Source of the DNA: a virus
DNA: 40,718 nucleotides
IMG/VR virus record: IMGVR_UViG_3300031331_000004
Location: 1-40,718 of that record
Reading direction: 5' to 3' (one strand)
Under the pieces are notes generated by a model. That model was not told where the DNA came from, did no database searches, and was given only the letters and a program-made list of their open reading frames with translations. Each line of letters starts with the position of its first letter. Position 1 is the stretch's first letter. The position numbers were made by a program, and so were the translations under genes. This document shows, in pieces, positions 29,178-37,135 of this stretch.

Positions 29178-30746
29178 GTGGAAACAGCGACGATAGAACA
29201 GACAACCCTACAGAATGAGGAGCGCCGCGTTCTAAGCGTTCTAGCCAAGCGCAGTCTGTCCAGCTTCTGCGAGTATGCCAGTAACGGGGCATGGAAGCAC
29301 GCGGCACACTTGGACTACCTTTGCCGGAAGATCGAAGAGGTTGAACAGTGGATCAACGAGGAGCATGATGAACCCAAGCTACTAATGGTGATCATGCCTC
29401 CCAGACACGGCAAGAGCGAAGTTGTTTCGAGGAATACCCCTGCATGGTTCTTAGGACGTAACCCAGACAAAGAAATCATCCTCGCTTCCTATGGCGCGGA
29501 GCTCGCCACAGATATGAGCCGCGACGCAAGGCGGATCTTTAGAGATAACTGCTCTGAACTATTCGGCTTGGAGATGTCCGAGGAGTCTGCTGCTGTTGGG
29601 CGCTGGCATATCAAGGGGCATAAGGGAAGGATGCAAGCAACAGGGGCCGGTGGCGCTATTACTGGCCGTGGAGCAGACCTCGCAATCATAGATGATCCGG
29701 TCAAGAACATGGAAGAGGGGGAGAGTCCCGTTTACCAGCGCAAGCTCGCTGATTGGTTCAGGACGACACTCCTAACTCGCTTGGTTCCTGGCGGTGCTGT
29801 GATACTTGTGATGACCCGCTGGCACATGCAGGACCTTGGTGGCCGCCTATTAAAAGCGGCAAAGGCAACCGGCGTGGAATGGGAAGTTATCAAGTTCCCT
29901 GCAATCGCGCAAGAGGACGATGTTCTCGGGCGGAAGAAAGGTGATCCCCTGTGGCCGTGGCGGTTCAACAAGAAGACACTGGCGAAGATCAGAGCGGCGA
30001 TCGGCGGGCGGTTCTGGAATGCGCTCTACCAAGGAGATCCAGAAGGTGATGTAGAGGGAGCCTTATGGAGACGGGAGACGATGATAGACCCTTATCGGGT
30101 GGCTATCGCGCCAGAGCTCGAGGAGATTGCCCTCGGTATTGACCCGTCTGGTGGTAGCGCAGAGTCGAACGATGAAGTAGGAATGATCTTAGGATCCCGC
30201 GGCGTGGATGGTAGGGGATACGTGCTGGCGGATATATCTGGACGTTATACGGCGAGCCCAAACGCCTGGGCAAAGGAAGCGATTCTCACGTGCATCGAAT
30301 GGAAGGCAAATCGGATTGTTGCTGAAAAGAACTTTGGCGGTGATATGGTATTAGCCGTGATCCTGGGGACGAAAGTAACAGTACGAGAGGAGTGTCCTAA
30401 ATGTCATGGCGGTGACGAAAAGGAAGAGTGCGAAATATGTGGCGGCGCTGGGGAAGTGGACGTGGAGCATAGTGGTGGGGAGTTCATGTCGGCGGAGGAT
30501 CTGGTGAATGCCTCACAAGCCAAACATATCAGGGCAGAGCCTATCGCTAACCTATGCTCTCAAGGAGAGATTAGCCACGTGGGAGAACTATCGGAGCTCG
30601 AGCATGAGCAATGTACGTGGATAGCCCAGGGTCCGAAACGTTCACGGTGGTCTCCGAACCGGATGGATGCTCTCGTGTGGGTAATGACAAAGTTGATGGT
30701 CGGTAGCCACTTTGTTGGCGTTACGAGCTTGGAATGGCCGGAATAG
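29178..30746 (+). CDS. Terminase large subunit with a zinc-ribbon insert
   Basis: A 522-residue packaging motor and nuclease. Walker A is in MVIMPPRHGKSEVVSRN (about residue 75) and Walker B in GRGADLAIIDDPVKN. The nuclease domain begins with IALGIDPSGGSAESNDEVG and continues with IVAEKNFGGDMV, and the end shows SPNRMDALVWVMTKL. Between VTVREE and NASQAKHIRAEP, where relatives are continuous, lies an extra about 40-residue block with CPKCHGG and CEICGGAGEV, a DnaJ-like zinc ribbon. GTG is the only start after an in-frame stop, with AAGGA 12 bases upstream. Confidence 0.92.
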   Translation: METATIEQTTLQNEERRVLSVLAKRSLSSFCEYASNGAWKHAAHLDYLCRKIEEVEQWINEEHDEPKLLMVIMPPRHGKSEVVSRNTPAWFLGRNPDKEIILASYGAELATDMSRDARRIFRDNCSELFGLEMSEESAAVGRWHIKGHKGRMQATGAGGAITGRGADLAIIDDPVKNMEEGESPVYQRKLADWFRTTLLTRLVPGGAVILVMTRWHMQDLGGRLLKAAKATGVEWEVIKFPAIAQEDDVLGRKKGDPLWPWRFNKKTLAKIRAAIGGRFWNALYQGDPEGDVEGALWRRETMIDPYRVAIAPELEEIALGIDPSGGSAESNDEVGMILGSRGVDGRGYVLADISGRYTASPNAWAKEAILTCIEWKANRIVAEKNFGGDMVLAVILGTKVTVREECPKCHGGDEKEECEICGGAGEVDVEHSGGEFMSAEDLVNASQAKHIRAEPIANLCSQGEISHVGELSELEHEQCTWIAQGPKRSRWSPNRMDALVWVMTKLMVGSHFVGVTSLEWPE

Positions 30747-30758
30747 AGGAGGTGAGAG

Positions 30759-30794
30759 ATGCAGATTGTCGGAGATCCTGCGCTATATCCTTAG
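30759..30794 (+). CDS. Possible 11-residue leader peptide
   Basis: ATG after a perfect GAGGAGGTGAG encodes MQIVGDPALYP and stops at TAG 30792-30794. It lies between the terminase gene and RNA C. The ribosome site is too strong for chance alone, so a leader or coupling role is possible. It may also be the remnant of a lost gene. Confidence 0.35.
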   Translation: MQIVGDPALYP

Positions 30795-30824
30795 GAAGAT
30801 TAACAAGGAATAAGTAAAACTACG

Positions 30825-30951
30825 GGCGGCTGCGGTGTCGAGCCCAAGCCCACAAGGCTATGGCCCTATAACTAGGGCGCGGACAGGCCGTAAGCGAAGG
30901 TCTTTTGGCGGGGCAAAACGTGTCCCGTCTCAGGCAGTAGGCCCAGCCGCC
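30825..30951 (+). ncRNA. Structured RNA C (large multi-branch, same family as RNA B)
   Basis: The base helix pairs 30825-30832 with 30944-30951 (8 bp, GGCGGCTG/CAGCCGCC). Visible hairpins inside are 847-850/856-859, 863-867/874-878 (GCCCT/AGGGC), 885-889/899-903 and an overlapping alternative 903-907/914-918 (TTTTG/CAAAA), the last two enclosed by 881-884/922-925 (numbered from 30000). The first 14 and last about 30 bases match RNA B closely. It sits after the terminase gene and ends exactly at the -35 of the capsid promoter. No known class recognised. Confidence 0.55.
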
Positions 30952-30980
30952 TTGACTTGATGGGGGGGATATGGTATAGT
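30952..30980 (+). promoter_or_regulatory. Promoter P4 of the portal-capsid operon
   Basis: TTGACT, 17 bases, TATAGT, with TGG before the -10 (extended -10). Transcription would start near 30987, about 90 bases before the portal start, giving a leader with two hairpins. Confidence 0.8.
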
Positions 30981-31006
30981 GAGCTAAGAGTGAGATAGCG
31001 CATAGT

Positions 31007-31066
31007 AACGGCTAAGGGCCGTTTGACTTGGCATCTCTCGGGAAACTGGGAGATGTCTCTGTTTTT
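31007..31066 (+). terminator. Leader with a terminator-like hairpin before the portal gene (possible attenuator)
   Basis: A first hairpin pairs AACGGC (31007-31012) with GCCGTT (31018-31023). A second, 10-bp stem (31030-31039/31048-31057, two G-U) is followed by TCTGTTTTT at 31058-31066. It lies between promoter P4 and the portal start, so transcription of the head genes may be conditional on antitermination. It could also be a simple processing structure. Confidence 0.5.
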
Positions 31067-31077
31067 GGGGGTGGTGA

Positions 31078-33240
31078 ATGGGATTAGGGAGCACAGTTGC
31101 CAACCTTGTTATGCAATGGGCGGCAAAGCGCAGCAAGTGGGATACATTCACGCCTCGCTTAGGTAATCCGTGGATGGCTGGGCAGGCTATCTTCCCTGAA
31201 TGGTCAACCGAGAAAGCGGTAAAAGAAGGCTATAAAGCTAGCTATATTTACTATACCGTAGCATCTGATATAGCAGACTGTATACGCTCCGTGCCGTGGG
31301 TGGTCAAGCGCAAGACAAAGACTGGCTCGGACCTTGTTGATAGTCACCCGCTCATGGAGATGCTACGAAGTCCGAACTCTGAAACCACCTGGGGGGCACT
31401 TAGTGAAGCGTGGGATCTGTTCAAGTCTATTGATGGGGACGCCTATGGGCATTTCGTACAGATCGCAGATGAGATGAAGATTTGGCTCCTACGTAACGAC
31501 CGCGTGAGAATAGTTCCTGATAAACGCGGACACATTGAGTCCTATAAATATACTCTAGGAGGAGAGTCTGAGCATTTCCCGCCCGAGGAGATCCTACACT
31601 TTAAGTTCTTCGACCCTAGCTCTGACTACTACGGGCTGGCTCCTCTACAGGCTGGAGCACCGATCATTGACACTCTAAATGCGAGCATTAAGTGGAATAG
31701 GGTAGCGATAGGTAGGCGCGCTATCAAAGATATGATCCTCGCTCCTGAGAAAGGCGTGAATATGAGTGGAACGCAGTATGAAGATTGGATTAAACATATA
31801 AACAAGCAAATCCACGGCCCTGAGAATGCCCACGGGCTGCTCATCAATTCGTTTGGTGTACAAATGGCGGAAATGTCACGCACTCCCATTGAGATGGATT
31901 TTATAAAGTCTGCGGGGTTCTACGAGGCGGCGGCGTGCAAGATCCTCCATGTGCATCCCGAGGCAATCGGAGCGCTAGGGGCGACGTTTGAAAATAAGGA
32001 ATGGGCTATCCGCGATAAGTGGCAAGGCCCGGTTGAATCAAGGTTGTCTGAGATGCGCGCGGTATTTAACCACAAGTTCCGACCTCTGTTTGGCACAGCT
32101 GATCCTAAGCTAGCAGCACCAGGTGAATTGTTCATGGACTACGACCTAACGAATACACCAGGGGCAAACGCAGCACAGAAAGAAGGGCTTGATCGAGCAG
32201 TAAAGGCATGGAAGTGTGGAGTGCCGTGGGATGTAGCTGATGAGAAGTTTGGTGTCGGTATCGGGCCTGTTCCTGGTGGTGATGTGGGTTACCTTCCAGT
32301 GAATGTTCTTCCAGCGGGGACGACCTTGCCTGCTGCTACTGCAAGATCCGAAGATGGATCAATCCGGTTTCTGTTCCCTGAAGGCCGGTCAAGCCGGTCG
32401 TTCAACTTGGAAACCAAGGAACAGTTTGCAGCGCACTGGCGGGCAGTTGACCGTCGTAAGCAGGGATGGGAGCGCGGCGTTGCGCCAAAGGTCGCTCAGG
32501 AATTCAGACTTGAACGTGAAGCAGTAGTAAAGGCGATCAAGGCGGGGCATGTCGATGTGGATTATGTGATAGACGCACGAGCTCCCTCATGGTCGAAATT
32601 GATCACCGCTGTCATGAGAGCCGTCATCGAAGACTTTGGCGGGCAAGTGGCAGATGATCTCAATGGTAGGGCCACTGAGGTAGGCCCCAGAGCGGGCCTC
32701 TCAGAAGATTTGGAGGCTCGACAAGGCTACGAATTTGATCCGTGGAATGATCTGATTAAAAAGTGGGTCACTACTAAGACAGCGGAGGACGTTGTAGAGA
32801 TTGGCATAACGACCAAGAAGGCGATTCGCAAGGTAGTCCTTGCCAGCCTCAAAGCGGGCGAATCATCGGTGAAGATCGCCAAACAGATTGAGGGAGTCTA
32901 TCGGCACTGGGAGAAGGTTGAAGGCCTAATAGATCCAACGACAAAAAAGCCGGTCGTTGCACGAGCGATGATGATTGCACGAACCGAGGTGCACACGGCG
33001 ACTGGATTCGGGATGCACGAGTCGGCGCGACAGTCGGGCGTGGCGAAAAAGAAGGCGTGGCTGTCTGCGATGGACCCACCGAGGGCGCGAGAGATGCACA
33101 TGGAGATAAGCGGGATCTGGATTCCGTTCGATGAGCCGTATGTAATGGCTGATGGAGCGACAATGCAGCATCCAGGTGACGGACCGGCGGACCATGTTAT
33201 AGGCTGCCGTTGCACAGAAATGTATAAAAATTCATCATGA
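31078..33240 (+). CDS. Portal protein fused to a MuF-type head morphogenesis domain
   Basis: A 720-residue fusion. Residues about 1-430 are an HK97-type portal (SYIYYTVASDIADCIRSVPW, HPLMEMLRSPNSETTW, LLRNDRVRIVPD, ILHFKFFDPSSDYYG, AAACKILHVHPEAIG). After a linker, residues about 575-720 are a SPP1 gp7/MuF domain with MMIARTEVHTATGFG, KKKAWLSAMD, then ADHVIGCRCTEM. The portal forms the DNA channel. MuF proteins are packaged minor head proteins. Both are usually separate genes, so the fusion would put about 12 MuF domains in each head. GGTGG precedes the ATG. Confidence 0.85.
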   Translation: MGLGSTVANLVMQWAAKRSKWDTFTPRLGNPWMAGQAIFPEWSTEKAVKEGYKASYIYYTVASDIADCIRSVPWVVKRKTKTGSDLVDSHPLMEMLRSPNSETTWGALSEAWDLFKSIDGDAYGHFVQIADEMKIWLLRNDRVRIVPDKRGHIESYKYTLGGESEHFPPEEILHFKFFDPSSDYYGLAPLQAGAPIIDTLNASIKWNRVAIGRRAIKDMILAPEKGVNMSGTQYEDWIKHINKQIHGPENAHGLLINSFGVQMAEMSRTPIEMDFIKSAGFYEAAACKILHVHPEAIGALGATFENKEWAIRDKWQGPVESRLSEMRAVFNHKFRPLFGTADPKLAAPGELFMDYDLTNTPGANAAQKEGLDRAVKAWKCGVPWDVADEKFGVGIGPVPGGDVGYLPVNVLPAGTTLPAATARSEDGSIRFLFPEGRSSRSFNLETKEQFAAHWRAVDRRKQGWERGVAPKVAQEFRLEREAVVKAIKAGHVDVDYVIDARAPSWSKLITAVMRAVIEDFGGQVADDLNGRATEVGPRAGLSEDLEARQGYEFDPWNDLIKKWVTTKTAEDVVEIGITTKKAIRKVVLASLKAGESSVKIAKQIEGVYRHWEKVEGLIDPTTKKPVVARAMMIARTEVHTATGFGMHESARQSGVAKKKAWLSAMDPPRAREMHMEISGIWIPFDEPYVMADGATMQHPGDGPADHVIGCRCTEMYKNSS

Positions 33241-33440
33241 CAAGGATGGGATACATGTTTGAGGTCCGTAAGGAAGATACAAAGGCCATAAGGATAATGA
33301 AGAGAATCATACTGCTTCCTATCGTTATGGTTGTGTGGATTGTGTCGTTCATAGGGCTATGGGGCATTTGTATTCCCATCGGCATGTTATGTTTACTATT
33401 CAAAGGGAAGGAGAAAAGGGTGGGTGAGGTAAATGAGTAA
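33237..33440 (+). CDS. Single-span membrane protein in the head operon
   Basis: A 67-residue protein starting 4 bases before the portal stop (ATGA). A basic N-terminus (KAIRIMKRI) leads into a hydrophobic stretch (about residues 25-55, IILLPIVMVVWIVSFIG and IPIGMLCLLF), long enough for two short passes, then KGKEKR. Membrane proteins are unusual within head operons. It may act in superinfection exclusion. It overlaps the next gene by 8 bases. Confidence 0.55.
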   Translation: MTRMGYMFEVRKEDTKAIRIMKRIILLPIVMVVWIVSFIGLWGICIPIGMLCLLFKGKEKRVGEVNE

Positions 33441-33870
33441 CAGGCGATTTTGGGAGTCTTCACACTACGATAGCGATCACGACATTGGCAGTCCGATCAG
33501 CATTGCTATAACGACACCGGCAACGGGTAGCTATCGTCTAGGGTGCGAACTGGCTTGCGACAATGGGGTAGTGTTGCAGTGGTATGAGGGCGTGACGATC
33601 GGCGCGGCTGGGACAGCGATGGTGTGGCGGAACGTGATCAGATCAGACAGCGCCGAGGATGAGACACATGCAGTATTGATTGAGCAAGGTGGAACGTATA
33701 CGGGTGGAACGCTGATCCGGCAGCGGATGGGCGCATGGTCGTATACCGATCCGTCTGAGCCTCCTCCTCCGTTTACGCTGAAGCAGAGTACGACTTACCT
33801 GGTGGTTGCCACGTCGCTTGCAGACAACAATGACACGACGCTAATTATGCGGCTGTCGAAGCGAAGGTGA
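33433..33870 (+). CDS. Probable virion-associated beta protein
   Basis: A 145-residue beta-rich protein (SPISIAITTPATGSYRLG, GVVLQWYEGVTI, YTGGTLIRQRMGAW, STTYLVVATSLADNN) located between portal and protease. Its composition and lack of helices suggest a head decoration or fibre protein. GAGGTAA precedes ATG 33433. No named family. Confidence 0.5.
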   Translation: MSNRRFWESSHYDSDHDIGSPISIAITTPATGSYRLGCELACDNGVVLQWYEGVTIGAAGTAMVWRNVIRSDSAEDETHAVLIEQGGTYTGGTLIRQRMGAWSYTDPSEPPPPFTLKQSTTYLVVATSLADNNDTTLIMRLSKRR

Positions 33871-33875
33871 TGGCG

Positions 33876-34889
33876 ATGGATAGACTACAGGCGATTCACA
33901 ATTTTGAGCTGAGGGAGCTTGATAAAAAGGGCCGGTTCAGCGGCTATGCCTCAGTGTTCGGGGTCCTCGATACGTATGGAACAGTGTTTGATAAGGGGGC
34001 ATTCAAAAAGACGATCAAGGATCACAAAGGCGTCTTTCCATTAACCTGGATGCACAACGCGACTGTACCTATAGGAATGGCGAATGTTGAAGAGGATAGT
34101 CACGGTCTGTTCGTCAAGGAAGGGCAGCTTGATCTTGACGTTGAGAAAGGGCGCGACGTATATAGCGGAATGATGAAGAAGTATATCACGCAGATGAGCC
34201 ATAGCTTTCATTCCTTGAAGGAGTTGATTATTGAGGAGAACGACAAGAAGATTCCGCACTTCAAGGAAGTCCGTTTATATGAGATTGCACCAGTGACTAC
34301 TAACTTTGCCTCAAATGAGGAGGCGTTGATCGGTGAGGTAAGGATGCAGGAGGAGCGTGGCGTGATCTCATCGAATCTTCCGCTTGGAGATCGCAAGAAG
34401 AAGTGGGATAAGGCCGCTGCGGAAAAGCGCGTGAGGGCATGGGCCGGAGCAGGAGATGAACCGAACGCGAAGTACCGAAGGGCGTTTTTGTGGTACGACG
34501 GGGAGAACGCAGACAAGTTCGGTGCTTACAAGTTGATGATCGGTGATGTGATTGGTGGGACTTTGAAGGCGATGCCGCGAGCGATCTTTGCTGTGGCGGT
34601 TGTTCTCCAAGGCGGACGCGGCGGGGTGAATATCCCTGCCTCTGATAAGGTGAAAGTCAAGACAATTATAACGAAGTATTATCACAAGATGGATGAGAAG
34701 GCCCCGTGGGAGTCGAAAACGATTTATATTCCCGTGGGGATGGCGTTTGAAATGGGACGTTTATCAGCACTCCTTAGAGAGCCGCCTGTTGGCACTCAGA
34801 CTGGGGAGCCGCGACGCGAGCCGGGCGACCACTTGCGAGAGTTCCGAGAAGAAATCGCTCGCCTAGAGCGGGTACTAAAAAAGGAGTGA
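33876..34889 (+). CDS. HK97-type prohead protease with a C-terminal extension
   Basis: The first about 165 residues form the serine protease that matures the capsid: GRFSGYASVFGVLDTYGTVF, then PLTWMHNATVPIG with the catalytic His, then MSHSFHSLK with the catalytic Ser, then VRLYEIAPVTTNF. Residues about 180-285 are a second domain (KKWDKAAAEKRVRAWAGAGD, FLWYDGENADKFGAYKLMIG, VLQGGRGGVN) that is often found beside phage proteases. The remainder is charged and helical and may be a scaffold-like tail. ATG 33876 is chosen since AAGG is 8 bases upstream. GTG 33867 and ATG 33870 are in frame. Confidence 0.85.
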   Translation: MDRLQAIHNFELRELDKKGRFSGYASVFGVLDTYGTVFDKGAFKKTIKDHKGVFPLTWMHNATVPIGMANVEEDSHGLFVKEGQLDLDVEKGRDVYSGMMKKYITQMSHSFHSLKELIIEENDKKIPHFKEVRLYEIAPVTTNFASNEEALIGEVRMQEERGVISSNLPLGDRKKKWDKAAAEKRVRAWAGAGDEPNAKYRRAFLWYDGENADKFGAYKLMIGDVIGGTLKAMPRAIFAVAVVLQGGRGGVNIPASDKVKVKTIITKYYHKMDEKAPWESKTIYIPVGMAFEMGRLSALLREPPVGTQTGEPRREPGDHLREFREEIARLERVLKKE

Positions 34890-34894
34890 TCAGA

Positions 34895-36223
34895 ATGGAT
34901 GATGATGCCACGAATGCAGTGGAAAACACAGAAGGCAATGAAGAAAGACAGAACCTGGAGAAGTTGACGCTTACCCTCAAAGGTATAGCGGATAGCATCG
35001 AAGGGTTGCCTGAGACTGTGAAAGAGGAAGTCGACCGACGCATCAAAGTGATAGCTGGGGACGTAAAGGCATTCAAGGAAGAGCGTGATGAGAAGATTGT
35101 CGCGCTTGAGAAACGGCTGTCTACCGCGATGGAAAAGCAGGCTGCGCCAAGGCTAGGCGGTGATACAGAGACCGAAGAAGACTATGGCTACGGCAATGAG
35201 CCAGGCGGCTTCGATGATATGATCGCCGAAGTTCGTGCGGCTGGCCAGCCCGGGGGAACGCCGGAGCGTCTCCTCAAGATGCACAAAGGCGAGATAGAGC
35301 GGCGCGATCTATCGACGCTTACCGGCTCGGATGGTGGGTTCTGGATGCGCCCGCAGTTCTCGGCGCAGTTGCTACAAATTCCACCGGATCAACAGTGGCT
35401 TTCGTCCTTAGTGCGGATGCTTCCTAGGACCGATCCGCCAAACGCAGACTTCGTTTTCAATGCGTTCGATCAAGCTGGATCAAAGGGTATCTTTGGCGGG
35501 GTTGCGGTCTACTCTGCAAAAGAGTTGGCGACGCTCACAAAGACTGCGACGCCCAAAATCTTACAAGTGAGACTGAAGCCTGAGAAAGTTGGCGTGTACT
35601 GGCTCGTATCTGAAGAGTCACAGGCAAATGCGCCACAGATGGGCTCGATGATGCAGCCGCTCGTCAACGGTGCAATCCTATCCTACAGGGATGACAAGAT
35701 TCAAACAGGGACAGGCGCAGGCGAGTTCCTTGGCTTCGCAGATAGTCCGGCAATGATTCAAATTTCCCGTAGCGTGGCGGATGAAGTCAACTATGAGGAT
35801 CTAACCTACATGTTGGCAAGAGCGATGTCGAATGGCGGTGGGCGGTTCGTGTGGGTATGTCAAAAGGTCACGATGCTTCCACAACTGATGACGATGACCG
35901 ATGGTAGTGGAAAGCTCATCTGGGCGGATAACGCGCGGGAGGGAATCCCTGCTCCGACCCTGGCGGGCATCCCGATCTTCTTCAATGAAATCTCGCCGAC
36001 GCTTGGAACGACGGGTGATCTGCGGTTGATCAACCTCGAATACTACCTTGTGAAACCTGGAATGGGCGTAACGCTCAAGTCCGACAGTACTTACGCGAAC
36101 TTCCTGATCGGTAATGAGACAATCAGGGTCGTGTACTATGAGGATGGTAAGCCGTGGCTCACGGAACCTCTCACGTTGAGGGATGGCACTAATACGGTGA
36201 GCCCGTTCATTGAACTTGTGTAG
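34895..36223 (+). CDS. Major capsid protein (HK97 fold)
   Basis: A 442-residue protein directly after the protease. The N-terminal about 95 residues are helical and acidic (LEKLTLTLKGIADSIEG, KAFKEERDEKIVALEKRL), the delta/scaffold domain removed by the protease. The rest is the HK97 fold: TLTGSDGGFWMRPQFSAQLL, MLPRTDPPNADFVF, VYWLVSEESQAN, GTGAGEFLGFADSPAM, LAGIPIFFNEISPTLG and a C-terminal TYANFLIGNETIRVVYYED. ATG 34895 lies 8 bases after AAGGAG. A GTG at 34886 is in frame. Confidence 0.9.
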   Translation: MDDDATNAVENTEGNEERQNLEKLTLTLKGIADSIEGLPETVKEEVDRRIKVIAGDVKAFKEERDEKIVALEKRLSTAMEKQAAPRLGGDTETEEDYGYGNEPGGFDDMIAEVRAAGQPGGTPERLLKMHKGEIERRDLSTLTGSDGGFWMRPQFSAQLLQIPPDQQWLSSLVRMLPRTDPPNADFVFNAFDQAGSKGIFGGVAVYSAKELATLTKTATPKILQVRLKPEKVGVYWLVSEESQANAPQMGSMMQPLVNGAILSYRDDKIQTGTGAGEFLGFADSPAMIQISRSVADEVNYEDLTYMLARAMSNGGGRFVWVCQKVTMLPQLMTMTDGSGKLIWADNAREGIPAPTLAGIPIFFNEISPTLGTTGDLRLINLEYYLVKPGMGVTLKSDSTYANFLIGNETIRVVYYEDGKPWLTEPLTLRDGTNTVSPFIELV

Positions 36224-36231
36224 TGGAACAT

Positions 36232-36318
36232 GGGACTTGATAGGCTGGGTCCAATTGTGCGCACTCAGCCCGCTTGTAAAGCGCCGGAATTGACCGGTTG
36301 GGATGGTCCTCAAGTCCC
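36232..36318 (+). ncRNA. Structured RNA D after the capsid gene
   Basis: A perfect 9-bp base helix (36232-36240/36310-36318) encloses consecutive hairpins: 243-250/263-270 (8 bp), 271-275/279-283 (CGCTT/AAGCG), 284-287/294-297 (CCGG/CCGG) and a small 301-303/307-309 (numbered from 36000). The hairpins abut with almost no unpaired bases between them. It fills most of the 140-base gap between capsid and the decoration-like gene. There is no poly-T after it, so it is not a simple terminator. Confidence 0.55.
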
Positions 36319-36365
36319 TTGCATAGAGAGAAGTCAATCTGCCACAGGCAGAAAGGAGAACTAAT

Positions 36366-37127
36366 ATGCACGATATAGCAGAAGCAACAAAAGTAGATTG
36401 CGCAGTATATCCACAGGTAGGGGCTACAAGCCTCACTGGTGAATGGTTTAGCATGGAGAAATACGCAAAGGCGCTGTTCATTGCACAGGTGTGGGGGCAG
36501 CATGACGGTGATGATTGTACATTCGCTGTCTACGAAGCAACTGACGCAGAGGGTTCAGATGAACAGCAACTTGGTGCAACGATTACGATGGCGCAAGGCA
36601 TCAAGATCACAATGTGTACCGTAACCTTTGCATCGATTGACGTTGATGACACGGTTATCATTACACCGTATACGTTTGTGAATGGTGTGATGACAGTGGG
36701 TACAGCGTTGACGTTCACCGCGAAAGCGGCAGAGTCGCTGGCAAATCGGCAGTTTGACCAGAGCGGCACAGATACCGAAACGGCGACTTCGTTTGCAGCG
36801 TGCATCAATGACGCAACTTATGGGGTGCCTGGTGTGCTGGCAACAGCGGCTGTAGCAGTTGTCACCTTGACGATGGACGAGCCTGGTGACGGGACGTTCA
36901 CAATCGTTGAATCCGACGCAGCCAAGTCTGCTGTAGAGGACTATATACAGCAAGCGCATTTCGAGGTTGCGGTTCAGGATCTAGATCGGGATGACAACTT
37001 CACTCACATTGGCGGTCGGTTTGCGAGCGTTGAAACGGATGTACGCACTTCTTGTCAGTTGATCCGTGCGGTCGCTGGTTACTTGCCGGTTGGGCAGGTT
37101 TCAGCATATAGCGACGATGCAAGCTAG
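36366..37127 (+). CDS. Head decoration/fibre-type protein with the shared beta domain
   Basis: A 253-residue protein after the capsid gene with AAAGGAGAA upstream. The N-terminal part (WFSMEKYAKALFIAQVWG, CTFAVYEATDAEG) suits a capsid-surface protein. Residues about 105-185 (VIITPYTFVNGVMTVGTALT, FTAKAAES, GTDTETATSFAACIND, YGVPGVLAT, VVTLTM) are the same domain as in the tail tube and connector. The C-terminus (DDNFTHIGGRFAS, VRTSCQLIRAVAGYLP) is globular. Its expected role is outer capsid decoration. Confidence 0.6.
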   Translation: MHDIAEATKVDCAVYPQVGATSLTGEWFSMEKYAKALFIAQVWGQHDGDDCTFAVYEATDAEGSDEQQLGATITMAQGIKITMCTVTFASIDVDDTVIITPYTFVNGVMTVGTALTFTAKAAESLANRQFDQSGTDTETATSFAACINDATYGVPGVLATAAVAVVTLTMDEPGDGTFTIVESDAAKSAVEDYIQQAHFEVAVQDLDRDDNFTHIGGRFASVETDVRTSCQLIRAVAGYLPVGQVSAYSDDAS

Positions 37128-37135
37128 GAGGGATC

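Noticed and set aside
30841-30860. Twister ribozyme suggested by CCCAAGCCC in RNA C
   Set aside because: The other conserved twister segments (such as GGAGGG and the UAA side) are missing, so the match is probably chance.
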